The notes under the pieces: generated by a model
What the model saw: the letters and a program-made list of their open reading frames with translations, nothing else
What the model was told of the DNA's origin: nothing
Databases searched by the model: none
Part shown: positions 1 to 12,679 of the stretch, piece by piece
Layout: every line of letters starts with the position of its first letter
How positions within the stretch are numbered: the stretch's first letter is position 1
NCBI GenBank assembly: GCA_038030265.1
Contig: CM075939.1
Coordinates: 39,289,253-39,353,252 of the forward strand
From: Corythucha ciliata
Lineage: Eukaryota > Arthropoda > Insecta > Hemiptera > Tingidae
Length of the DNA: 64,000 bases
Direction: 5' to 3'
Translations under genes and position numbers: made by a program

Positions 1-99
1 TCGCTAAAACGATGGGGGCACTGCGCCCCCTACTCCTAGAAGTAAAGGTACGGGCGACGGAGGCATGCTATTAACTGGGAAACCACGGAGTGTGGGGGA

Positions 100-763
100 C
101 GAGAGGGCCGGGTATACACGGACAGTCAGGTGGCTCTGAGGGCCGTCTCAAAGCCAGTGGTTCACTCGACCCTGGTGGCAGACTGTCTTCGTGTGATTTC
201 AGAGGTGCAAGAACTGGAGAACAGCGTTAGTTTAGCGTGGATCCCAGGCCATCGAGGTTTTGAGGGTAATGAGAGGACGGCCATGCTAGCAAAAAGAGGA
301 GCCTCACTGTGCTCTGTGGGACCGGAGCCGTCCATTGTGGTCTCAAAGGCGGTGGGGAAAGGCAAAAAGCCTCATCACCATTAGGTCCTGGCACCTAATG
401 CCATTGCGCAATGCAATGACGGCATGCCGGCAAGCTAGGTGATGTTTTAGGGAATGGGACAGAAGGGCAACAGCGTGGCAGTTGTCACTTCGAAGACGCA
501 ATTCGCGAACGGTAGTAGGAATGTTTACGGGCCACTATGCGGTCCGTAGGCATCTTTACAAGATGGGTCTACTGCCAGATCCGATGTGTAGGAAGTGTGA
601 AGTAGAGGAGGAGACCATGGCACACTTCGTGGGAGACTGCGACAGATTCGCGGCGGTTGGATTCCAAGTGTTTGGGACGGATGGGGTACCCGAACTTACA
701 TTCTCCAGAGCTAACGGGGTCAAGGTTCTGGGGTTTGTTAAGAGGTTTGGTAAGTTTTGGTAA
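100..763 (+). pseudogene. Non-LTR retrotransposon ORF2 C-terminal fragment (RNase H and CCHC tail)
   Basis: This is the 3' end of a reverse-transcriptase polyprotein. From about 112 the frame reads YTDSQVAL, the RNase H strand with an acidic active-site residue. It is followed at 235-300 by WIPGHRGFEGNE, the typical RNase H motif of I/LOA-group non-LTR elements. The normal GNExAD becomes GNERTAM, so the last acidic residue is missing. The frame closes at a stop at 382-384, and the homology resumes in a shifted frame at 482. There RTVVGMFTGHY and a Cys-x2-Cys...His...Cys tail (590-640) match the C-terminal end of these proteins. The same order of motifs is seen in the complete element at 9.5-14.2 kb. 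The sequence is broken and starts at or before the window edge, so it is a dead copy. I am confident of the family type and less so of the clade. Confidence 0.85.
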
Positions 764-1014
764 GGCCCGAAGTGCATAAGACCATAATAAAAGAAGACTG
801 CAAATACGGTTGTAATTAGATCCTGAATTGGAGAAGGAGAGAAAAATTTACAGAGAGACAACCGTATGAAGCAGGAGGTGGATTCCCGATTCAGCGATAT
901 AAAAATGCGTTAATTCGCGGCTAGAGTTGACAAAAACCACTCATTTTCATCTTAAAAGTAGAAAAACTCTAAAGGCCGGTTCACACCTATCATGCACGCT
1001 TCCGACCCGACACC

Positions 1015-1150
1015 GATCATGGAGGATTGATGATTGAAGGAAGATTGGTGATTGACGATTGATGATTATCAGTTGTTGACCAAGGATTGATGATGAGGGG
1101 TGGAGGATTTGGGATTAGGATTTTTTGAGTGACTAATGATTGATGCTTGT
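1015..1150. repeat. Imperfect minisatellite, GATTGATGATT-like unit
   Basis: About 135 bp of loosely repeated GATTGATGATT / GATTGGTGATT words of roughly 10-12 bp. There is no open frame and no RNA signal. Confidence 0.5.
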
Positions 1151-1199
1151 GGAGAACCCCACGATAATTCCACGTCTACTTACGTGTTTACGGGCTTGT

Positions 1200-1910
1200 C
1201 TGAATGAAAATCCCATTAGGATGATTCTTCAATTTTTTGTTCTCCCACGTACCTACCAGAAGATTAGCATTGAGCCTCAATTTCAACCGCAAAGTTGCCT
1301 CTAAAAATCGCGAAATTGCGTTTTTCAAATTTTCAGTCATATAAATTTGTGTTTTTTTATTTTTATTTTAGCCGGAAAGTGCGAATTTCTCGACTTAGCG
1401 ATTTTGTCCTGTAAACATTGAGCGATTTTTCTCAATTTCAGCCATGTAGTTCTTCCGTCAACCATGAATTCGCGTTTTTCCTCAATTTTGATCTGAAAGT
1501 TGGATGAAGAAACCTTTTATCCCAACTTTGTCCGCCAATTAGCCACTTATCTCATTTTTAGTCACAAATTAGCACTTTTTCCGAACTTTCGGCTGCAGAA
1601 TATACCCAGGAATATAGCCCAGTAGGCGAATGAGGTTTTTTCTAAAATAGCGGTAAAATGATTGCTTAATCTTAATTTAGCCCGTGAATTAACGTTTTTT
1701 CTCAATTTCGACGGAACAGCACAGAAGCAAATTTTTTCAGTTTAATGTCCTCCGTGATCCACGAAATAGCTTTTTTTTTTTTATTTTTGCCTGGAAATTG
1801 TATAAAAACCCGTTAATTTGAATTTTTCTCAATGTCAGCCACTAATTAACAAATTGTCTGAACTTTTGCTCGAACTTGCCCCGAGTCCAGCCCATTAGGG
1901 TGGAAAAACT
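1200..1910 (-). repeat. Degenerate ~30-bp repeat array (family F1, reverse orientation)
   Basis: An irregular array whose units read roughly TTAGCG-TTTTTCTCAATTTTAGCC-GCGAA. Spacing is near 30 bp and divergence between units is high. The same unit in the opposite orientation fills 45.4-45.7, 47.5-48.4 and 56.3-57.0 kb. No genes are seen. Confidence 0.6.
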
Positions 1911-2525
1911 CGCCCACTCCTATTCCGTATGTCTAAAAATTAGCAGAATTAACAAAATGGCAAAGTGAAAGTGCTAAGAAATTTCGCACGCGTTAACTTT
2001 CAGAATTGATCGATTTGCCTTGGTAGTGAGCGTTCAGTTCCGTGGTTGAAGGTTCACTTCCCGTGATCGCCGAGCGGCAAAGTTACCGAGAAATGTGGTA
2101 AAGTATAACTGTAGTCACCAAAAACCGACTAGCCAGTTCTTGGTGACGAAACTGCCGTTATTTCACCCATTAATGGTAATTCTGGGGTGTAACTGACTGA
2201 TTCTTGGGCAAGTGAGACTCCAAAGGCGAAATTTCACATATCATGGCCAAGTCGACTGTTTGTGGGGCGATAAAACGGTTTAATGAGCCGTTTTTTGGTG
2301 AGTGAAGGGACATTATTTTTTGTGGGTGATGTGGCTAAAGCTCTGCGCAAAGTATAACGACCGTCATCCACTTAACCATTCAGCTGTTTGCTTCTCGCGT
2401 TGTAGAGATATAACGCTATCGGGGATTGTTCAACCCCCGTTCACTGCTTCTGAGAGATTTGGATCAACTCAGAAGTGAATAATGGGACAAGTGGGCAGGT
2501 GGGAGGGTTGATATAAATTGAGACC

Positions 2526-2529
<4 letters not shown>

Positions 2530-2581
<52 letters not shown>

Positions 2582-2586
2582 TCTCT
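2530..2586. repeat. (CT)n microsatellite
   Basis: About 56 bp of nearly pure CT dinucleotide repeat. Frames through it give runs of Arg-Glu or Ser-Leu, which are artefacts. Confidence 0.95.
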
Positions 2587-2589
2587 TTA

Positions 2590-5500
2590 CGCATTAATAA
2601 TACAATCAAGAACTCAACAGAATCAACCCTCAACGCCCCTTTCATCCACTTTTGGTTCATTCTAGTGAGAAAGCGTTGACTCGAAGGCCCAACTGTATAG
2701 CATAGCGTGAAGAACGCGTTTTGAGAGAAGGTCGGGCGAGCTAAAGCGGAAGTGCTATCATCATAGAAGCCCAGGGGCGTGATAAATTGCGCGGCTTGGC
2801 AAGGGAGCAAAGGAGTTTGAAGAACGGGGGGCGGTGGAATACACCCTGCTCGTTGTTTTGAAAATGGAAAAGGGGGGGATGACTCTTCAGGGGGGAGACG
2901 GTTGGGTGAAGGAAGGGTTTCACTTCATATAAGTGAAAACAGGACCCTTTCCTATAGCCCAAAGGAGAAGCTCCTGTATACATATAGTGAAAGGGGGACG
3001 TACAAATACCTCCCTCGCAGATATTTATCGCCATCCCTGGATTAATTTTCGCTCTTCACCAAAACAATAACGCTCCGAAGAGATGGGGATTCTCAGAAGT
3101 GGCACTCGAAAGGAGGGGTGTGCGTGCTTACAACAATTGCCACGCTCGTTGTATTTATTATATTTTTTTTTAAACTTGATTTCTGAGGTCTGGAGGAAGA
3201 GGGGAGGGGATTCCCTCCGGTACGTTCAAGGATTAAGTGTACCTACTCGAGAATATTAATCCTTCCCTTCAGTAACCTTTAAATTACCAAGAAGCTGAGC
3301 AACTTCCCAACGCAATGGTAAGGGGAGAGGGGGATTTTCATCTCACTCACGTAAATAACGTTTTGATCAATAGCAGGGATCGCTAATTTTCCGCGCTATT
3401 TTCTGCGCGGGAAATATTAGAATGAGTTAGTTTTTTGTTTTTTGGAAAATTGAACCTTAATTGCTCACCGTCCAAAGAAAAAATTGTTTTGAACGTTGCT
3501 GGGTGAGAAAGAGGAGAGAATTTATAACTCCGTAATGCAAGTTGATGTTTGTTTGCAAACAATACCATTAATCAGAATAGAGGGAGAGGGTAGGGGGACG
3601 ACTACCATTTTTCCTGCTACATTAACTGAAATATTACGCCGGAAATTGCGTTAAGTCTCAAGGTATCCGTCTCTTGAAGGGAAAAAATATTGCTATTTCT
3701 TCATTTCTAATTATCACTTTATCAGTACGGATTTTTGAGAGAACTCCCCCTCCCACCAGAAACAAAAAAGGTCACTCAATTTCTACATCCTTGTGTTTGA
3801 AATCTTTCGGGTATGCCCACGAAACAATATTTCAAATTGTTCCATGAGCGAGTGAAGACCCTTTTCCCTACTGTGATCATCAACAAATCAGCAAGACTGC
3901 TGAGATCAATGTCTTCTGGAATTCCGGAGAAAGGCACTTGGGAAGAACAAAACACACGTAGAGTAAAAAGTGAGTAAAATAATCGTTGGTAAACCAATGG
4001 GGCTTTACGTCCAACTACCTTTAAGGTGTTGTGAACGAGGAGACACGTAGAGTATTGCTACACTCACTAAAAAGAGGACTGCCGATCAAAAATTGTTATC
4101 AGCACTAAGCTCCCGCCCCGCAGAACACGCAAAAGCATACAACCTCAAAGCTCCGTGACAAATGGGCGAGTTGTGCGTAAACTTGTACATTTGGTCGGAA
4201 CCATTTGGCCATTCGAGCTAAGGGCCTCACCAATCTCGTCCGGTCCAAATCGAAACACTCTAATAAATGATCCAAAACTATCCATCTAAGGACAATTTTT
4301 GCGTATCATTGACCATCATACGAAAATGCGTAATTATTGATTACGTATAAGAACTTTTTTCGGACAAACTACCGTCTGAAAATTGGGGTAATCTACCCAC
4401 GTAAAAACAGAAGCCTGTCGGGGTCAAGTACAAGCTTAAGACCGTCGTCCTTCTTCCTAGTTCCTATAGCTATCTTTAACTCCCATGTAGAAATCTTTAT
4501 GCTCCATCGACCCTATAAAAAACTACCCCCTTTACTTATAGGTCCTTTTCTCAGATGAACATTCGCTACCGCAATTTCTTCTGAGGGTTTTTCGTCCTGC
4601 CTCCCCCTCCCCTCACTACCGTAGCAACCAACTACTCCAGAAAGAGAAAGAAAAACCTTGTTTTTACTCCCCCCTCTCCAAAGGGTTTTTTTTTTATTTT
4701 TCACTGGCCCAGACGTCATTTGCCCTATAAACCTTTCCCCATTGTATTGACAGCACCACACGACCCGTTAAGAAGGAGTGCGTGATGGTGGGGTGGATTC
4801 ATTGTTTTTCTGCTCGCGTTTTTTTATTTTTATACCAAACTAAACTCACCTAATTCTATCCATAAAAAGTGTGTGTGGTGGTGGTGGGGGGGGGGGTGTT
4901 GGAGGCCCCGAACACACCATTTCATTCACGTAGTTTCGGGAACTGTATCGGATTTGTCAGCTCAAACTACCTAACTTACTTTAGTTAGCCGTTCACCCGC
5001 ACCTTTTGAAGTTTACCTTGATGTATTTTTGAAGCAGCTTTTGATCCTAAAAAGAGACTGGGATCAGCTAATTCCAGACGATCTCTCCAAGGACTCACTG
5101 GATTCGAATTCTTGACGAATTTTCCTGCTTGAAACAACTCAAAATCCCCGGTAACTCGAATGTCAGAAGGCCCCAACGACCAGGACTCCTCCTTATCGTT
5201 TGTATGTATATTCGAGGCGAACTGTGCTGTACGAATACATAAAATGCACCGCTAAAGCACTGGAAACACGTTTCTGGCCAAAAAAAACCATGCCGATCTT
5301 GTACATTTCAACAGTGGGAACTATGGAGACGAGTATCTGACTTTCTGCAATTCCAGCTGCAGATAACTCAACGGCCGGATTCCGTCTGGTTGTTCAGAAT
5401 TTGTTGCACTATCATCCTTCATGAGGTCATCTTAAAGAAAGTACAACGTATATTTTACGCTACCTAGAAAATCAGAGGAAAAACATCCACGATCCAGTTG

Positions 5501-5900
5501 GTGGAGGAATCCACTGAAGTGTTCATTCAGTGGCCGAACAGACGATGTGGTCAATAAATAAGATTCAGAGGTTAACAATAAGAATGTAGTATGAGACGAA
5601 GTCGAGTGCCATCATCGGTAGAGTTTGTAGTGCGATTATACGCCTCAGGATCGTACAATTTTTTTTACCTTCGATCGTACAAAGCCTTTTAAAGCCCATT
5701 AGGTTCATAACTATTTAATTTAACGGTTCCGTAAAGTCTCCCATTTGCCACACAACTTTATTTCAGAGAAATAAAAAAGAAGAAACAAAAGAAGCGCGTA
5801 AAATGAAAGCGGGCTTCCTTGCCTCAATTCTTCTACCAACTCACCAACATAATCAACTGACTTTGACATTTTTGGGATATAATTTCACGGTTCCACCCAT
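2590..5900. other. Intergenic, no recognised gene
   Basis: AT-rich sequence with homopolymer runs and many stops. Short minus-strand frames around 3776-3997 and 4985-5600 have a faintly coding look, but I recognise no family. They may be degraded transposon debris. Confidence 0.4.
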
Positions 5901-5902
5901 CG

Positions 5903-5969
5903 TTCATCGTGCTTAATGACCTACTTTAAACACGCCGTGTGTAAAGTAGGTCTTCACGCACCATGAACA
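5903..5969. repeat. Short inverted repeat (hairpin)
   Basis: GTTCATCGTGC...GACCTACTTTA and its near-perfect reverse complement TAAAGTAGGTC...GCACCATGAAC lie either side of a short loop. This is probably the remnant of a MITE tip. Confidence 0.5.
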
Positions 5970-7015
5970 CTTGCTTAAACACTTCTTTTAAAGTAATCTT
6001 TAGGAATAGTAGATTATACGCCTAGGCAAGAAAGCGATTTTTCGGAGGCCGAGAGAAAAAATTGGACGGGCGAGGCGTAGCCGAGCCTGGCCTTTTCTCG
6101 AGACCCCAAAATCACTTTTTTGACGCGGTGTGTACAGTATTTTTTTTATTAAAACATGGGCACGGCGATAAAGTGAGTGTTTTATTCCCTAGGCTCTAAA
6201 ATAATCAGCTGTTTAAAAAAAAAAATGTTATCTTACATGTAACAAGACACGTAAGTGCCATTTTACTTGCGAGTACTTTGTTTGGCTGGCGAGGCAAAGC
6301 CTGGTCGGCTAAATGAGTACGAGCAAGTAAATTGAGTTATGCACGATGTTTTTCGCGCGACAAGTGAAATAATAGTATATTTCACTACAAGTGAGGGAAG
6401 TGGAGTATTACCTGCGAGCTAAAGCAGGAGTGAAAGCTTCTTCCTCACGAGTTGTGGATATTATTTTTTGCACGACCAACAGGTTTAATTGTCTTTCCTG
6501 CATGTGTTCGGAGGCAAGGGTACTCTAATTGAAAACAGAACTTTTTTCACTTTCCTTGATTAGTGAGTAAAAACCTTCCTGTTTCCTTCGCTTGCGAGGG
6601 AAAATGTGAAATTATTAGCATTCTGCCTTACTTTCCTTCACTAGTGAGTGAAAAAAAATACTTTTTTCACCTAGCTCATCTCTTCAAGTAAAAATCTACT
6701 TCCCTGTTGAGGTACCTGGAAGGGGAAGTATCACTTCCCTCCCTGATCATGCGAAAACCATAATGTATAATTCGTGAAAGAAGAAGAAATGTGCGTGTTT
6801 CCTGTGATAATTTCTACAAAAACTAATTTTTTCCCATTATTTTATGTCATTATGTGCGTCAATTTCGGGGGGGATATGTCCACCCTAACCTCAACCCCTT
6901 GGATCCACCACAGCCCGGTGGCCCATAGCACAATAGCCGTCTCGGCATGAAATAAGGTCATTTCATTGTTCAAATGTTCTGTATTCATAAATAAGCCATC
7001 ATGTTTTCATTATTT
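5970..7015. other. AT-rich intergenic sequence
   Basis: Between 6270 and 6700 there are repeated small palindromic words such as CACTAGTGAGTGAAA and its complement, suggesting an old repeat element. No gene is recognised. Confidence 0.35.
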
Positions 7016-7017
7016 TA

Positions 7018-7125
7018 GTTCCGAGAACGAGACCAGCCTCGGTCTCGTTTCGAAAATTGCAGTCTTGTCTCGGTCTCGGCTCGAGACCAGAAAACTTGGT
7101 CTCGGTCTCGGTCACTACACTACAC
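7018..7125. repeat. GGTCTC-hexamer repeat element (copy a)
   Basis: Runs of GGTCTCGGTCTC and the complementary GAGACC on one strand form a partial foldback. It ends in GTCACTAC. Three related elements with CAAGACC hexamers occur near 43.2, 54.0 and 55.6 kb, two of them also bounded by a TAGTGATG/CATCACTA word. Confidence 0.6.
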
Positions 7126-7134
7126 ACATCATCA

Positions 7135-7235
7135 CACAGCATCACTACATTAAATTGCCAGTTTTGGATCTAAATGTGCACGAAATTGCAACTTCCGGCC
7201 CTTTATTTTCGCGTAATTGCAACTTACGGGACTTT
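7135..7235. repeat. F4-type degenerate repeat, left flank
   Basis: Units such as GAAATTGCAACTT-CCGGCCC at about 30-bp spacing. Similar units resume at about 7830-7885, so the retrotransposon tail between them appears to have landed inside an F4 array. Confidence 0.5.
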
Positions 7236-7268
7236 TTTAAGTAACCCTCGAACCCGGGCTAGCCAGTC

Positions 7269-7418
7269 AAGACCGGGCACGGTTCGTTCAAAGCGAAGTT
7301 GTGGTTTTTCCGGCGCCGGGACCCTATAACATGTCCTTGTGGCTTCGAGGAGGAAACCGTTGACCATGTGCTTCATCGGTGCAGCTTCCACGGGGATCTG
7401 TGGCTGGCGGTATGGTAG
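7269..7418 (+). pseudogene. Non-LTR retrotransposon ORF2 C-terminal tail
   Basis: One frame from 7272 reads TGHGSFKAKLWFFRRRD and continues into ITCPCGFEEETVDHVL...C, ending at a TAG at 7416-7418. The TGHG motif followed by a CxC...His...Cys finger is the hallmark C-terminus of R1/I/LOA-type non-LTR polyproteins. A stop lies just upstream and nothing of the RT or RNase H domain is present. GC-rich sequence continues to about 7820 and is probably the element's 3' region. It is a different family from the 1-763 and 9.5-kb copies, because the finger has CPCG rather than CRxC. Confidence 0.8.
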
Positions 7419-7964
7419 AGAGAGAGGCCCGCCATAAGACTGCTCGTCGGCTCTTGTTCGAGACCGGTGGGCGTATGGCCGACTCCTGGTCTTCTCACAC
7501 TCTTGGCTGGGGCGCAGAGGACTGGGTCCAGCCATGCCTGAGTAGGGACATCTACCCTGCGCTCAAGCAACCCAGAAAGGGACTCCTTCCCTGTCCGGTT
7601 TCCGTCCATGGCGCAAGCCAACATCCTCAGGCACACCTCCACGCGGTGTCTCTCGGGCACGCCACCAGTCGCGGTTAACTGGTCGAGCTGAGCGATGGGA
7701 CCGGCTCCGGTGGGGAATCCGGGCCAAAGATGGGGTTCAGGCCAGGTAAGGACCTGCGACGGCCTAGGCCACAACTTAAGAAGATCTCCAGAAAGAGTCA
7801 CGACAGAATTCAAAAGCCTGCGGCAAACAGCCGCAAAATTGCAACATTTTGAAGCTAAATATCCGAAAAATTGGGAGTTTTCTACCTGAACGTTGTTGAA
7901 TTTGCTAGTGTCAGCGCCTAGTTTTTAAAGTGGGCGTGTACCTTGAGCTAGCTGTCCCTGACTA

Positions 7965-9168
7965 TACTGCGTTCATCGTAAGAGTGAACGCTGTTGGCGC
8001 AGGTGGGTGGTTCCCCACGGTTTAGGAGGGAAATTTTACGCGAAAGACGGGCTTGGGTCTACTGCAAGCCAAAAAGATGACAACTATGTTGGGAACTCTC
8101 TACGCTCTCTACTGCTACAGCTCCTCGAGCTCTCTACTTTTACAGCCCCTTGAGCTTTCAGTTTTTCACTTTTAGAACCAACAAACTTTGTGTTCACACC
8201 CGTGCATTCTTTGATTGAGTTGCTTATAGGTCGGATACAAAAATTACAGCAAAGAGTCAATTTATTCACGAGAATGTCTTCATTTTTTTCACATATATTA
8301 TGTTTTTCTGATACGCTAATTTTTTTTTTTTTAGTTATCGCCGCTAGGCGTTACAACGTCGTAATAAAACACGCAAACATTAATTATAAAAGTAGGCAAC
8401 ATTCATCCAAAATTAAGGAACATTGATGACTAGAAGTTTTTTATTTTATTTTTATTTAATATTTTAGTTAGTGGTCGTCACTTTTTGAACTTTCGCCAGC
8501 ACTGTCATCTCTTATGATGAGCCGCGGTAAGTCGTCAGTCAATTCGTCCAAGATATCGTCAGTCTCCCATAATTTGTTTTTTTCCACGATGACATGTTTG
8601 ACGAAGTTCCGCCAGTTTTCTGCTGTGAGTTGTAAACCATTCCAGAAAGTTATCGCAATTCATTTCGTCGTGGTAGTCAGACAAATTTTTTTTTAAAGAC
8701 AATTTCGTCTTCTTGTACGAAAACACCAATGCAACTTAATTCCGGATGTGCTAATTGCGTAAAGGATGCAGGAAAAACGAGAAAAATTTCCGAAGAACAG
8801 GTAAGTAGGAAAAACGAAACGGAATTGACAGGTCGGGATAATCGGAGAAAATAAAAACGAAAAAATGACAAGGAAAAGTTAGACAAGCTAACAGAGGGAG
8901 CGTCCTGAAAAGGACGTTTGAAATAATCAGGAAAGTCAGGAAGTCAGAAATAATAAAAAAGGAAATCACACAAACGCACCAGAACACAGCTTAATAGCAA
9001 GTGAAACAAAGAAAAGACTTCATAAGTCCTCCTCAAGTTAGTTTCTAGATTAGTTGTGCACAGACCGAGAGGTCCGGTTACAACGAAGAGGGAAAAAAAG
9101 TAGGAGGAGCCTGCGTGAAAATAACGAAAATGGGTTCAAGAGCGTTCACTCTTACGATGAACGCAGTA
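7965..9168 (-). mobile_element. Internally deleted Tc1/mariner-type transposon
   Basis: Both ends carry the same terminal inverted repeat: TACTGCGTTCATCGTAAGAG followed by TGAACGCT. The left copy starts at 7965 and the right copy, reverse complemented, ends at 9168. Each end is flanked by TA (7963-7964 and 9169-9170), the signature of IS630/Tc1/mariner insertion. Inside, on the minus strand at about 8560-8685, a frame reads DYHDEMNCDNFLEWF, a motif seen in mariner-like DDE transposases. It is then cut short and followed by an acidic, Ser-rich stretch. The DDE catalytic region is missing, so this is a non-autonomous deletion derivative of about 1.2 kb. The TIR itself contains a 7-bp stem, GCGTTCA/TGAACGC. 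Confidence 0.75.
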
Positions 9169-9597
9169 TAGGTATCTACATACCCTAACGAACAGTCGTG
9201 TAAATGCCTCACATTGTGCCACGTTTGTAAGCTGAATATTTTTGAGTTTGAAAGTTCGGGTTCTGTTGTGTCCCGGATGATAAAATACCATTGCACTGAA
9301 GAGAACTTATATATATTTCCAAACTAGACTACATGATTCATCTCAAAAAGAAACACAAAGGGGAACTCTCAACTTACATGATTGATAATGAATAGATAGT
9401 TAGACAGGGAGAGAATGAAGAGGTAATGAGGGGGGGGGAGGAGCGCTAAAATCAAAGAAGCAGGTCTACGGGTAGCTAGCGCTGCTAACACTACAGGTTT
9501 TTTTGTTTTTTTTTTAAACAACACCCACGGGTAGGAGGGTTGCCCCCCCGGCACGGAATCCTAGGTGGATTATTGTGCCCCCCCTGGGTCTGTGGAT

Positions 9598-10917
9598 CTA
9601 GTCCAGGATCCCCTTCCCTCTGACGAGGTTTAGGAGGTCCTCGGCTAGAGTTTCGCCGGTCGGAGCACCCTCGAGTTGGTCGGCCCCGAAGATGCTAAGC
9701 CGGCGGCCCGCGAGCGCCTCACATTCGAACACGATGTGATGGGCGGTCTCGTCTTCTTCCCCACACAGTCTGCACACCGGGGACTCTGTGGTTACCCCGA
9801 TGCGGTGTAGATGATAACGGAGCTGGCAGAATCCTGTGATAAGGCCTACCACCGTTCTAAGGTCTCTCCGGCTAAGTCGGAGCAGTTTGCTCGTAAGCCT
9901 CCTGCACGGTCCTTCGACCATGCGCTTACTCTGCTGATGTCCCTCCAGTCTCTGCCAGCGAATAGCCGCCTGGGCATTAACCCACTTAGCTATCGCCATC
10001 CTGAAGGTCGATGGCGGGACGCCGAGCGCCGGCTCCGGGCCAGTGAAGTCTCCATTCGAGCCCTCCCTGGCCAAGGAGTCCGCCTGCTCGTTCCCGTAGA
10101 TACCCTTGTGTCCCGGTACCCATTCAAGGCTTACCCTGTTATCCTGGGCCAGCAGACTAAGGCTTTGGCGGCAGTCCCATACAAGCCCGGAGCTCACTAT
10201 CGGAGCCGTTAGTGCCTTAATGGCAGCCTGGCTATCCGTGAGGATACGTATATGGGCATTTTGCACGTCCCTACGTATATTCTCAGCGGCACAGGCCTTG
10301 ATTGCGTAGACTTCGGCTTGGAATACCGAGGTGTATACCCCCAGAGGTGTAGACAGCCTCCATTCGGGTTCCACCCCGTACACCCCCGCACCAGTCCCGT
10401 TATTCGTTTTAGAGCCGTCTGTAAACCACAATCGCTCCTTGTGATTTCTTTTCACTGCCTGCCCCTCACCGTACCCAAGGCGGACGGAGAAGGTACAGCG
10501 TTCACCGAGGGTTTTGGGCATGATGTCCGGCATCATGCCCAGCACTGGGTCCCGAACCGTGTCCAGGATCCCAGTGTGGGTCCTCCTAGAATTAAGGCCC
10601 CCACCCCTCCATAAACCACCCCATTTATGCCTTAGGGCCGACATTGCCGCCGCCCCCTTGATGAAGATGTCTACGGGAGGGAGTCCCGTCAGTATCTCCA
10701 TCGTTGCAGTAGGAGTGGAGTGCATAGCCCCAGTGACCATTAGGCACGCCAGTCTCTGAACACTAGTGAGGGTATTTCTGGCCCCCACTTGTTCCGCTTT
10801 GTGCCACCAGACCACTGAGCAGTATGTCAGTGCGGGTCTGACTATCGCCGTATATAGCCATAAGACCATTTGCGGCCTCAGTCCCCACGTTTTGCCGCAG
10901 GCACTTGTCAAAGGCAC
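9598..10917 (-). pseudogene. Non-LTR ORF2, 3' part: RT thumb, RNase H, CCHC tail
   Basis: An open frame of 439 codons resumes the polyprotein just after the RT deletion. It opens with CGKTWGLRPQMVLWLYTAIV and RPALTYCSVVWW, the conserved post-catalytic thumb segment. RNase H follows, with FTDGSK as first acidic motif, a QAEVYAI helix, LTDSQAA, and WVPGHKGIYGNEQADSLA as the last block. All four acidic positions look intact. The tail reads RTVVGLITG followed by a Cys-x2-Cys...His...Cys finger. The frame has no native start, because GTG at 10917 lies inside the old RT frame. The annotated part is what is left of the original ORF2 3' half, in a frame shifted relative to the 5' half. Confidence 0.9.
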
Positions 10918-12679
10918 CCTCTATGTCCAGGAAGATTCCCACCGCTAGTTCCTTGTGCTCTAGAGTATCCTCCAGCCTAGTAACCAGCTGGTGTAGTGCC
11001 GTTTCGCAGGACTTTCCCTGCTGGTAGGCAAATTGACCTGGGTGTAGTGGCCTCGAAGGGAGGCAGCTTTCCCAGATATGCCTATCCACCAGTTTTTCCA
11101 ACGTCTTCAAAACGAAAGACGTTGGACATATGGGTCGGTACGCCTTAGCCAGTGCATATGACGGACGCCCCGGCTTAGGAATAAACACAACCCGTGCTTT
11201 CCGCCACACCTCAGGGATTCTGCCCATTGCCAGGCAAGCCCTGAAGATGCAGCACAGTCGTCTGGCAACCTCTGGCCCCCCCTCCTGCAGGTGTTTGGGG
11301 ATTATGCCGTCCGGTCCAGGAGCTTTGAAGGGAGAAAACGAGCCAATGGCCCATTGTACCCTTCCCAATGTGACCACCTCCCTAGCCACATGCCAGTCCA
11401 CCCTAGTCGCCCTCCTTCGCGAGGGCTCCACGGGTGGAATGGACGATACAACCCCCACGGTCCCCGGAAAGTGCACCCCCATCAGGGTCGTCAACGTTTC
11501 CGACGCCATCGTAGTGTAACTACCGTCCACTTTCATCAGTGTGCCAACGGGATTCAGCGGGTCCTTGGAGAGAAGGCGCTGAAGGCGAGCCACCGAGGAG
11601 GTATTTTCAGCCTCCTCACAGAATCCCCTCCAAGACGCCCTCTTCGAACTCCTCAGCCCCCGCCGATACTCCGCCAGCTTGGCCCTATAGGCCTCCCACT
11701 GCCCGTCGCGGACTGCCCGATTAAATAGCCTCCGCGATGCTTTTCTCAACCCCTCGAGCTGCTCATTCCACCAGGGAACCTTGCTGGTCGATGAGCGCGA
11801 GCTCAGGGGAGTATTTGCTTGATACGAGGTTACCAGCACCTCCTGCAACTCCTGTGCTGCCCCCTCAATATCGTCACCATCTCGTAGGTCCAGTTCACCC
11901 CCAAAACTAAGCCTACCATTCACTTCCTCTGCGAAACCACCCCAGTCCGTCTTACGAGGGTTGTAGTATGTCTCTTGTATCCTCTCCACCCCCCGGATTT
12001 CCATGATAACATACCTGTGGTCCGAGAACGATGGAGCCTCGGACACACTCCAGTTCCTGACCCTACCGGCCAGTAAGGAAGTAGAGAGGGTGAGGTCGAG
12101 GACCTCCCTCCTACTTGATGTTACAAAGGTGGGCTTATTGCCCCTGTTCAACACGGATAAATCACTAGTTGCCAGGTACTCAAATAAGGACTCACCTCTG
12201 GAGTTTGTGTTGGTGCTGCCCCATGCCAAGTGATGGGCGTTGGCATCCACACCGATGAGCAGTTGTTCGCCATTGCGTCTGCAGGCGTCGACCAGGTTGA
12301 TCACCTCTCTCGGTGGCGGGCCCTGATCGCTGTCTCCAGGGAAGTACGCCGAGGTCGCAACAAGCTGCTCCCTCGTGGCCCCCTCCTGGTAGGTCAGCCT
12401 GACAGCTACCATGTCCCTGAAACAGAACTCGTTAACCGTCAATGCTCTCAATCCGCCTCTAACGTAGATGCATGCACGTGGAGTATCGACAAATCTAGAA
12501 TAAATTAACTCACCTCCAATGCCGCTCAGTCCCGCCACTCTTCCCCTTGAGATCCAAGGTTCCTGAATGAGGGCGACATCGTAGCTGCCTGCTGCAAGCA
12601 GCCGACAGAGGGTGGCGGATGCCACCCTACTGTGCTGCAGGTTCACCTGAATGACCCACAGCATCAGAAGAGGAGGCAC
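10895..12679 (-). pseudogene. Non-LTR ORF2, 5' part: APE endonuclease and RT fingers
   Basis: The frame opens to about 595 recognisable residues. The AP-endonuclease-like domain carries VNLQHSRVASATL, LIQEPW (the metal-binding Glu), GVDANAHHLAWGS and a closing SDHRYV. The RT follows: FKAPGPDGIIP, RVVFIPKPG, AYRPI and HPGQFAYQQGKSCETAL. It ends at FLDIEGAFDK, which is motif A with the first catalytic Asp. After that the reading frame becomes nonsense and stops at 10763, because motifs B, C (the xxDD box), D and E have been deleted. The start overlaps the end of ORF1 by 53 nt. An internal Met at about 12664 is an alternative start. The endonuclease alone might still be translatable. Confidence 0.9.

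Noticed and set aside
2469..2810. Frame with a long Arg-Glu run
   Set aside because: Produced by the CT microsatellite on the opposite strand.
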